NCBI GenBank assembly: GCA_030674185.1
Contig: CM060315.1
Coordinates: 88,260,415 to 88,324,414, forward strand
Length of the DNA: 64,000 bases
Reading direction: 5' to 3'
From: Monoplex corrugatus
Lineage: Eukaryota; Mollusca; Gastropoda; Littorinimorpha; Ranellidae
Shown: positions 47,485 through 55,889 of the stretch, piece by piece
Layout of the letters: every line of letters starts with the position of its first letter
Position numbering within the stretch: the stretch's first letter is position 1
Made by a program: the position numbers and the translations under genes
The notes under the pieces: generated by a model
Told to the model about the DNA's origin: nothing
What the model saw: only the letters and a program-made list of their open reading frames with translations
Database searches by the model: none

Positions 47485-48293
47485 GTATGTACAGTTATTG
47501 TTGATATTATGGGATCATTATGTTTTGCAGAGAAGAGATTAGCTTTCTACATTTGAAGGGGAAAAGTTGTTATGATTTGATTTTTAATACAAGCACAATA
47601 AAAGCAAAATGTGATATCAAGATATTCATGTGAAATTGCATTTTTGTTGGTCGTGGTATGTCATTCTTGAACGTTAAGATAATGCTTAACATGATACTAA
47701 GTTATTATATATTATATGAAAGCTCTGTTCACAGAATGACAAATGTGCCCATTCACTACCAGGTGAAATCAGTTTGTCGTTGTGTAAGCAGGTGTTCTTG
47801 ACCAGATTTGAGAAAGCTGAATATCAAGACATGAAAAGGAAAAGCAGAAAACCGAGAACAGATTTTGCTTTGGTCCACTGTTTGGCTTCTGATCTCATGC
47901 AAGTCAGCATTTTCATGTGATTTATAATGTCATGAATGAAATTGTGTGTATGTTTGGTTGGTTGGTTGGTGTGCATGTGTGTGTGTGATATAGGTACTCC
48001 AGGATGATTTTAGTGTTTGATAAGTTAGCTTATATTCAGTGACATATATAAAGAATGGAATTGTAAGATTTCTTTGCAACAAAAATGTGTTCACATCAAT
48101 TAGTCAGAAGTGAACTTATAAATTGTGTAAGGTTAGGGTGTTTTTTTTTGTTCGTTTGTTTTGTTTTTGTTTGTTTGTCTCAATGCTTGCTTTAATGATA
48201 TGTAATCCTGACTTCGGACAGGCCTGAGAGATTCAGACAACTGCAGTTTTCTTCAGAAAATTTTAGCAGTATCTCCTGGCATGTGTGTTGCAG

Positions 48294-48423
48294 TTGGAGT
48301 ACAGCAGCAGAGCCATGCCCCCATGCACAATGTACAGCAGCAACAACAACAGCAGCAGCAACAGCACATGGGAAGCTCTCACTCTTCTTCAGCTCATGTC
48401 TTATCACAAAATAACTCACCAAG
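48294..48423 (+). CDS. NIPBL: NIPBL coding exon 4 (polyglutamine)
   Basis: 130 bp; acceptor TGTGTTGCAG, donor GTAAGC, phases 1 in and 2 out. It encodes VGVQQQSHAPMHNV, a run of nine glutamines from mixed CAG/CAA codons, then HMGSSHSSSAHVLSQNNSP. Low-complexity Q/S/H/N sequence is expected of the disordered N-terminal half of NIPBL. The assignment rests on phase continuity on both sides and an open frame rather than residue identity. Confidence 0.8.
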
Positions 48424-48949
48424 GTAAGCATAGATAAATGTTCTTGTAGCATAGCCTGCCTGCCTCATTGTCTGTCCTTCTGTAATTGATATGGATTTTT
48501 AAGTTTGTTGAAGAAAATGGCAGAGTTTAGTTTCAGCTGTTCATCCTATTTTGCCGTACACAACGTGCAGAGGTCAGTCTAAGCTGTTGTTCCTGCATTG
48601 CCATACATGACATCTAATAGTTTGTAAATGGCGTCACAATAAAATCTAATCCTGTGACAGATGTCACAGTTGAAAATAAGCTTTGGTCAGGTCTAGTATT
48701 TCACTATCTGTCAGTCACCGATAAAACAGTACCTAGCATGCTTGTAAACTTAGATGGGGCATCAATTCACAGCCAACACATGCAACAATTGTGTTTAAAC
48801 AGATGGTGATGCTTGATGTCTATTGTGTTGTTTTGCTATTGAAGTCAACTTTTGTTTATGTTGTACAGTTCTTCAGTTGCTTTGGAAGTGGTTTATTTTC
48901 AGCACTGTAGGCAGTCTAATGTGTGCTTGTGTGTATCTATACATGTGTG

Positions 48950-49425
48950 TGTGCCCAGCTGACTGCGTAGAGCCATATCAGGGCTATTACTATTTCAAAA
49001 CATAAAACTTCAACAGGATAATAAAACAAAAAAAACAAAAACAAAATCTAAGGAGATGACCCTGGCTTTGCCCACTGCCCAATTTATCACACAGGGGACG
49101 TAAAGAACATACCTGAATGCAAATTTAAATATAACTAAAGACACCAAAACATATATGAAAATGGGCCTAAATTGTGTAAAATTGCTTCTGCATATCTCAT
49201 TTCCCTAGAGCCAAAAATGCACACAATACACGTACCCAAATTTCAATCCTAAGATAAAATACTAAGACTTTATGGAACCCACAAAGGTGAATGGACCAGC
49301 AAGGCGGAAAATGATAGGAAGAAATGACAGAAAGCAAAGAGTGACAGAAAAGAGGAAATTTCTAGCACAGAATTTCCACAAGGTGTGGATACTAGTTATA
49401 CTGAAGGATTCCCCCAACATCCTGA
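48950..49425 (-). mobile_element. ~540 bp retroposed family copy in a NIPBL intron
   Basis: Plus-strand order GTGCCCAGCTGACTGCGTAG, GCCATATCAGGGCTATTAC, ATGACCCTGGCTTTGCCC, GGTGAATGGACCAGCAAGG, AATTTCTAGCACAGAATTTCC. It stops in a poly-G run near 49431. Confidence 0.78.
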
Positions 49426-49499
49426 AGGAGAGGGGGGGGGGGGGGGGAGTTCTAAATAAAATGTTGTGAATGCTAACTGATATTATATCATGGTCTGAA

Positions 49500-49985
49500 A
49501 GGCTTCTTACTTTGTGTCAAGCAGAGATCTGGAATTAATTCTACAGGGAGTCGTCCTACACAGACAGGTCCATATATACTCCATTCAGACCTTCCAATGA
49601 TTATCTGGGTAAACTTCTTGAGCCTCTGCAGAACCGTAAGTGCTGCAAAGTGTGGAAATGGGAAGGGAGAGAGGGGTGTCAAAAATGCCTCAGGCAGACA
49701 CAACCAGAATAAATAGCACATTAACCCTTTCAACCTTGACCCAAGGGAGCTAAGTTATCTCCAGGCCAGAGCTCCACAGCAAAAACAGGATTTTCCGGTA
49801 GTGTCAGTTCTTGATGACCTGGGAATTCGGTTGAATGTCAGATTGGAGATTCCAAAGAACGCAAGAATATGATCTCAGAATGTTAATTTGAGCAGTTAAC
49901 AGATCAGGATTTGTGTTGCAGGCTGGGGTTGCATCTATCTGTCAGATCTTGTGTCCATGGCTATGCAAAGCATGTATTTAAGATG
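49500..49985 (-). mobile_element. tRNA-Asp-derived SINE carrying a different TTAA insertion
   Basis: Reverse SINE: CCATTCAGACCTTCCAATGA, GAGCCTCTGCAGAACC, CACAACCAGAATAAATAGCACA, then TTAA at about 49722. At about 49726-49889 is a sequence that starts CCCTTTCAACCTTGACC and ends before GTTAATTTGAG, then the SINE resumes with GCAGTTAACAGATCAGG. The insert shares the CCCTTT terminus but not the body of the common MITE. Confidence 0.6.
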
Positions 49986-50202
49986 TGAATATGTGTTTGT
50001 GTTTATATGTTGATGTTGTTTTGTCTTTGAGTCCATGGCTGTGTGAAGCTTATATTTAAAATGTGAATGTGTGCTTGTGTTTAAGTGTTGATGTTGTTTT
50101 GTCTTGTGCAGATACTTTTGAGTCCATGGCTATGTGAAGCTTGTATTTAAGATGTGAATGTGTGCTTGTGTTTAAGTGTTGATGTTGTTTTGTCTTGTGC
50201 AG
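49945..50202. repeat. three tandem copies of an ~85-90 bp segment including the exon 5 acceptor
   Basis: The segment GTCCATGGCTATGTGAAGC, TGTATTTAAGATGTGAATGTG, TTTAAGTGTTGATGTTGTTT, TGTCTTGTGCAG occurs fully at 50029-50108 and 50120-50202 and, more diverged and without the final CAG, at 49950-50028. The third copy's CAG is the exon 5 splice acceptor. Confidence 0.85.
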
Positions 50203-50348
50203 GTACCCTCCCTCTTCTTCCTCCTCTGGCCTGTTCCCCAACCAGAGCGGGTCGTACACTCCCCATGGCAGTCCCTATGCAGCCACTTCTGCCACCATGT
50301 CAACTCCTGGCAACCAGCAGAGACCCAACCATCAGCACTTCACCACTT
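50203..50348 (+). CDS. NIPBL: NIPBL coding exon 5
   Basis: 146 bp; acceptor TTGTCTTGTGCAG, donor GTAAGT, phases 2 in and 1 out. It encodes YPPSSSSSGLFPNQSGSYTP, HGSPYAATSATMSTPGNQQR, PNHQHFTT. Vertebrate NIPBL has a similar S/P/Y/Q-rich stretch (NRFMPQQNSP...SPYAPQSPAGYMPY). A near-identical acceptor sits about 90 bp upstream in a duplicated intron segment and could be used alternatively, which would add an extra segment to the exon. Confidence 0.82.
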
Positions 50349-50894
50349 GTAAGTTACTTTTAGTCCAGCTTTTTTTTCTTTTTCTTTTTTCTTTCTTTCT
50401 TTCTGTCTGTCTTTCTTTTGTGTTTGTGTGTGTGTGTGTAATAGGATTAGGTTTGAAAAATCCTTTTCTTTTTTTCCCTCTCTCCCTCTTAGTTTTAAAA
50501 TCCTTTCACTCCCTCATCTACAAGCTATTCTTTTTCTTTTTAAAGTTTAGAGTCTGATTCACATTTTTATTCATTAGGAATGTTTTCTGTTTGAAAATCA
50601 TATTATTCCCCACCCTCTTATCACCATAGCTTTGAGCTCAGGAACTCCTGTTTTCAGTGCTTCAACTCTTCTGTGTACTCTGTCACCCTATCCACCTGTT
50701 TTCTACAGGAGGCTGGTGAGTATGGTGAGGGATGGAAAGGATATTGATTTATAAAGTGTGAAAAGGTGTCGACAGATTTCCCAGATGTTGGTTAACTGAT
50801 GTAGGTTTTGACTGCAAGTAAAAGGATTTCCCATGGTAACTGCTATTAGTTTCTCAAAAAAGCAAACTGTTGGAAGGAAAAAGTGAATAGAGTG

Positions 50895-51335
50895 AGAGAG
50901 TTTAAAGTTTATTGAAGAAGGATTTATCACACTCACAATATGCGCTTCACCCAAATCTGCCAGCAGTTAAATGGCAGACTCCCTGAGAATGTGCAAAATC
51001 ATATTTTCTGGCAAGGGATGATTGGGGAGGAGGGACATTTGAAAGACATAAGCTGACACCACTAGAATGATGGAAACATTCATCCTTTGACTCCCACGCC
51101 CTATCCACCTACTGCAAAAACTTAACCTGGGTGAGGGAATCAAAGGGTTAAGTTTTTGCTTTGCTAGCATAGTTGACAATGCGGGATGCTGGTGGACAGG
51201 ATGTGGGAATGAAGGGGTTAAAACGAGCAATGAACAGGCCAGTTTTAAATGTTGCGGGTTGGGGTTGATCTCATGGTATCATATCTTCAGCCCATGATTC
51301 TGTTAAAAGAACCAACCAGCCTGAGTGAAAGAATT
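50895..51335 (-). mobile_element. tRNA-Asp-derived SINE split by a piggyBac-type MITE
   Basis: Reverse SINE CACCCAAATCTGCCAGCAG, ACATAAGCTGACACC, ACTAGAATGATGGAAACA, then the MITE at 51081-51217, then TTAAAACGAGCAATGAACAGG and CCCATGATTCTGTTAAAAG. Same insertion point in the SINE as at 18953 and 20161. Confidence 0.75.
51081..51217. mobile_element. piggyBac-type MITE, internally deleted
   Basis: Starts CATCCTTTGACTCCCACGCC and ends GATGTGGGAATGAAGGGG before TTAA at 51218-51221. The central hairpin has lost one arm, so the copy is about 137 bp. Confidence 0.7.
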
Positions 51336-51781
51336 AAGTAGTAAAGTGTGAAACGGTGCTGACAATTTTCACAAATGTGTATTTTACTTCACTGGTGACG
51401 TCATACGACTTTCTTCAAAAATTTGTCAGCTTCCGGCATTGTGAATGGGGCTTCCTGTGGAGCAGGATGTCTGAACAAGGATCTTCCAGTAAAAGGTACA
51501 GGGAAGTATCAGGAGGTAAAGCTTGGAGTGAGGGAAAGTAAAAAGGAAAACCAGAAAAGAAATTTAACCACATGCTAAAGGGCTTCCCATGACACTGCTA
51601 TCAGCATCTTAAATGGGCAAAACATCAAGGAAAATGAACATGATAAAAGCTACTGCTCTGAGTTTGTTGCAGAAACTAGGGGTGAGGTGGGGATGAGAAT
51701 TTCCACCAAAGAAAAAGCATGACAAACATTTTTTTTAAAGATGAAATCATAAAGCTGAAGGTTTGATTGTTTTTGTTGTAG

Positions 51782-51877
51782 CGGCAGTCAATGGGGAGTG
51801 CTTTTCTGTGGACAACAACCTCCTGCCGGGTCGTGGGTCCATGCTGCAGGGGGTTCACCAACAGAACAAATTGCCAG
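51782..51877 (+). CDS. NIPBL: NIPBL coding exon 6
   Basis: 96 bp; acceptor TTTTTGTTGTAG, donor GTAATT, phases 1 in and 1 out, so it could be skipped without a frame change. It encodes SAVNGECFSVDNNLLPGRGS then MLQGVHQQNKLP. No strong identity to vertebrate NIPBL. Called from splice signals, phase match and an open frame. Confidence 0.72.
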
Positions 51878-52790
51878 GTAATTACTTGCAGCATGGTGGG
51901 GAGGGAGGCAGGGTGGGCTGCTTCATTTTCTTTGGGTTGTTTTGTGTTTGTTTTTGTTAGTTGGTCTTTTTATTTGGTTGGTTACTTTTTTTTTTGAGGG
52001 GGGGGGGGGGGGGTATTTTAAGGCAAGACTACTACCTGATAGAGGGTGCATTGTTTATGTTGATGGTATGTCATTTGAGTATTATATTTAAATAATTTCT
52101 TGTCTGATTTTAAAAGGAGACTGGACTTCAAGAGGGAAAAAAAACTTTAAAATTTGATTATACAAATCATGAAATGGAATTAGATAAATGAAGTGTGGCC
52201 CACTTCAAAATCACATTGTCTGGTTTTCCAAACATTCCCACTGAAGTTTGTGTTAGAAGTGTTAGACATGCTGCACATGCAGTTTTAAGTGGTTGTCTTC
52301 AAAGCCAAACTATACTGTAAGTTGTTTTACTCTAAAAATTAGTTCTCCAAGCCCATCCGATTGTTAATGAAATAGATATTGAAAAATAACTTCATATACT
52401 TGTATAATAATTCTTTATCATCAGTGTAGAGACAAGAACTACGATTGAACATCTAGAAATGTCTATGAAAGATGAAGGCCAAACTTTTGAAATGATATTA
52501 GTTTTTGAATTATCATCGAAAACGTGTTCAGAGAAATTGCTAATTTCAGATTGTAAATCTGATGACTGATACCACTTATTTAGATGAAGATGTCTCAAAA
52601 ATCATAAGAAATAAATAACTGTAAAGTGTATACATGTGTAAATTCGTATATTTTTCTATTAAAAGAGTTTTATTTACAATTCAGAGTGGCAAAAAGAGAT
52701 TTTGTCAAAATATCAGGTTGTACTACAGCTTGGGAATTTTTGGCAGCTTATTTGGGGGGGGGGCAGCTTATGGTTTTGGACGATTGAAAA

Positions 52791-52825
<35 letters not shown>

Positions 52826-53197
52826 GGATACATACATGAATAGCATGAACACACACAAACTTAGAAGAGCCGTAAGTATTAATCTGTTAATTTTTAAGAT
52901 ATTTGTAAAAGGTAAGTATTTTGCAGTGCTTTGAGTTCTGAGCTCTACACAGGTTGAATCTAGTTTAGAAAAAGTGGGTAGACTTGAGGAAAGTAAAGCT
53001 GGTAGGGCAGGAAGATGGGCACCACCCTCACAATGCTGACCCCAAGAACGGATGTGGTCACTACCAGTTCACTCCCCTACATTCTCTGGATTATGGTATG
53101 GGACAACCTTTAGTTCATGTCAATAAAGTATGTTACATCGCCCGCCCCCGCCCCCTTATAAAAAAAACAATGAAGCCCCATTTGCTTACCTCACCAG
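51878..53197 (+). other. NIPBL intron 6
   Basis: A poly-G run at about 51999-52013 and (CA)n at 52793-52823; the rest is unrecognised AT-rich sequence. Confidence 0.6.
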
Positions 53198-53742
53198 TTC
53201 CATCACCAGCTCCAGCCACATCGGCAGAGAGAGTGCTCCACCAGCAACAGCAGATGCCTCAGGCCCCCTCCTCCTACCCAGCGGTGGAGGAAGGCCGCTC
53301 ACGCTACAGTCGACGATCCTCCGCTGCCTCCTCTCAGCAGTCCATGTCAGTGGACAATTCCCTCCCTTCTTCGTCGCGCCGGAGTGACATGGGTGCCGCC
53401 AGCAGCCGTCTCATGGACTCCTCACCTGTTCACAGTACTGGTAGAGACAGTGTGATGCAGAACCGGCACCCCCCCTCTGGTTCAGGGGGTTTGTTAGGTG
53501 CTGGTGTGGGCATGCCAGAACCTCGGGTCGTGTTGGAGAACATTAATGTGTCAGACAGCAGCCGTTGGCTGGGCCACTCTCAACATCTTCCCCCTCCTTC
53601 CGCTCCTCAGCATCAGCATCATCAGCAGCAGCATCATCAGCGAAGTGCTTTAGAGAGTAAGAAGAAATCGTCTGCATCCTCGTCGACATCGTCTTCATCT
53701 TCAGGCGGGCCGGTGGTCATGCTGGAAATGCTGGACCCTGCG
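53198..53742 (+). CDS. NIPBL: NIPBL coding exon 7 (long, disordered)
   Basis: 545 bp; acceptor TGCTTACCTCACCAG, donor GTGAGT, phases 1 in and 0 out. It encodes 182 residues. Recognisable stretches are VPSPAPATSAERVLHQQQQM, EEGRSRYSRRSSAASSQQSM, MPEPRVVLENINVSDSSRWL, a His/Gln run (HQHHQQQHHQ), then ESKKKSSASSSTSSSSSGGP and PVVMLEMLDPA. The composition suggests a disordered, phosphorylatable segment. An alternative upstream extension is open to 52984 but lacks splice or sequence support. HEAT-repeat exons must lie beyond the right edge. Confidence 0.82.
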
Positions 53743-54786
53743 GTGAGTTTATGTGTTGGATGTTTTACATTTGTGTACATGTGTGTGTGTGTCAGAATCA
53801 GTGTGAGTTATCGTGCAGTTTGTGTCTGGATATTGTGTCATGTGTGTGCATGTAATGTGTGTGTGTACCAAAATCAGTTTGTCAAAGAGTGTGTTGGTGT
53901 TTTATGTTGATGCATGTAAGTGTATGCATCAGAATCAGAATTGGTGTTAATTGTGCGGTGTGTGCATGTCAGAAACAAGATTTCTTTCGAGACTCAAGAT
54001 TTAAAGTCATTCCAGGATCAGTGGTAATTGTCATAATACGTGTGTTGGTGTTTACAATGCATGCATTTAAGTATGCATCAGAATTAGGATTGGTGTTAAT
54101 TATCATACGGTTTGTGTGTTGATATTGTTTTTATGTGAGTGTGTATTTCAGAATCAGTGTTAATTGTTACAGAGTTTGTGTGTTGTTTTAATAGCACATA
54201 ATTGTTTGATATGTGTGGATGTGAGTGTATCAAAATCAGTTTGTCATGGAATTTGTGTCATGGTAGTGTTGTTTTATGAATGTGCATGCGTGTGTGTGCA
54301 TGTGTCTGTGTGTGTGTGAGAGAGAGAGAATCAGTGTTAATTGTTTTAGAAATCGCGTGTTGAATTGGATTGGCTAGATAGATAGATAGATGTACATATA
54401 TACATATACATGTATGTAAAATATATAGAGAAGCAGTATAGTCCAGTAAATCGAATATAACTTTGTCACTAACAGTGTAATCAGTTGATTCCATTCAGAC
54501 AGCTCTTGCAATGGAACATGCTAAGAGATCGATTATGTGTGTGACTGTTTTTGTATGTGTGTCTGTGACAAAAATGTGTAAGCAAGATTTTCAAAGCGAT
54601 ACTTGAATGAACTTATGGGCAAATTCCTAACATACTTACCTGTGGCTAGGGAATACTGAAAACCAGCATTAGTACACAAAAGAAATCTGTGCTTTCAGAA
54701 TGTTGGTAAATTCTTCTTAGTTACTTAACTATAACAAAACTAAACATCAAACATAACGAAACACTGTTCATTATGCATTTATTTTC
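53743..54786 (+). other. NIPBL intron 7, left part
   Basis: Loosely repetitive TGTGTGTGTGTCAGAATCAG / TGTTAATTGT segments at 53770-54360, about 90-110 bp apart, look like an old tandem array. Then unrecognised sequence up to the hAT-like element. Confidence 0.5.
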
Positions 54787-54928
54787 AGGGGGTGGAATTG
54801 TTCCGCCGTTAGGCGGATTTCCGCTTTTTTAAAATCAGAATCCGCCGGGAAAAAATCAGAATCCGCCGGGAAAAAATCGGACCTAAAAAATTCCCAAAAT
54901 CGCTGTATTCTCAAATGGCTTGATCGGA

Positions 54929-55216
54929 ATGAGTTCTCGGAAGGGAAGCTTTAGCGGAAGGGGAGCTTTAGCGTGTGCGAAACTGATTGCACAGTCGGTC
55001 TCCAAGATGGCAATCAACTTGCAGATTGTTGAGCGCGGAGAGCCTTTCGAAGAAAAAACTGGACCTGGTACAAATGGTTGGCGATGGGAATGGACCGATG
55101 AAATTATCGAAGAGAATCGCGTCGGGGATTTCATCCGCAAGGTGAAGGAGCCAGGCTACACTCTCTGCATTGCATGCAAAAGCGATATCAACTTGACTGA
55201 AGAATCAAGTAAATGA
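54929..55216 (+). CDS. truncated BED-like zinc-finger ORF of the hAT-like element
   Basis: 95 codons from ATG 54929. The C-terminal half reads NGWRWEWTDEIIEENRVGDF, IRKVKEPGYTLCIACKSDIN, LTEESSK and stops. The W-rich lead and C-x2-C parallel the ORF at 39514-39876 (NRWKWDWLQE...YCKLC), but it ends before the histidine part of the finger. A relic of a transposase or element-encoded DNA-binding protein; not a host gene. Confidence 0.5.
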   Translation: MSSRKGSFSGRGALACAKLIAQSVSKMAINLQIVERGEPFEEKTGPGTNGWRWEWTDEIIEENRVGDFIRKVKEPGYTLCIACKSDINLTEESSK

Positions 55217-55621
55217 TGTAAGGATTTGATCTCAAATGCTTCCAGTCTTTTCAATGTTGATCAAGTCTGACAGTGATATGCCTGAATGTTGAGTCAGTGT
55301 GAGATGACAGTGATCTGACTGAATCAGTGAGTGTTGTCAACGTGGAGAGTGACAGTGATATGACTGAATGAATTGATTGTTGTGTCAGTGTGTAGTGACA
55401 GTGATGTGGCTGAATGTTGTCAGTGTGGAGACTTTTACTGAACCCAAAATTGCTGCATCACACAAATACCTATTTTCAGTTGCACAGAGCCAGAGATATG
55501 CCTTCTCCAGACTAACACACACACAAATAAAGCCATTTGCCACTTCACATATGATATATTTGAAAAGTTATTATCGAGACTGGCTCTCAATGGCCTAGTG
55601 TATAATTTGGTGTTTAATTAC

Positions 55622-55758
55622 ACATACTATACCGTGGCTCACAAATGCAATAAGCGGCAGCGGTTTGCCAATTCTGCCTCGTAACAATAAAGTCCGAAGG
55701 GACAGTAACTCTGAGAGTGTCTACGTCTTGCGCATGCGCAGGTGCTCTTCCTCTTTTC
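55622..55758 (+). repeat. DIRS left inverted terminal repeat
   Basis: Runs from ACATACTATACCGTGGCTCAC to GGTGCTCTTCCTCTTTTC. It pairs with 61188-61322 in reverse, differing at only a few bases. It contains the perfect palindrome TGCGCATGCGCA at 55729-55740, an NRF1-type site, so it may act as the promoter. Confidence 0.93.
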
Positions 55759-55889
55759 TCGGCAGCCATCTTCCAGCTCGCCTCGTACGCTCTGAGCAGC
55801 TAAGTATTTTTCGATTTCGCTACGCGATCGATCGATTGTCGTTGTTGTTTTTGTGTCTTGCCTATGTTTTCGTTTAAGGGAAAACTTAT

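Larger units (their letters stand above)
50349..51781 (+). other. NIPBL intron 5, repeat-rich
   Basis: Contains a mutated MITE piece near 50680-50745 (CCCTATCCACCTGTTTTCTAC, GTGAGGGATGGAAAGG), the SINE/MITE composite at 50895-51335, and otherwise unrecognised sequence. Confidence 0.6.

Noticed and set aside
52984..53197. Upstream extension of NIPBL exon 7
   Set aside because: The frame is open but contains a GCCCGCCCCCGCCCCCTTAT low-complexity stretch. A good phase-matched acceptor at 53197 explains the exon without it.
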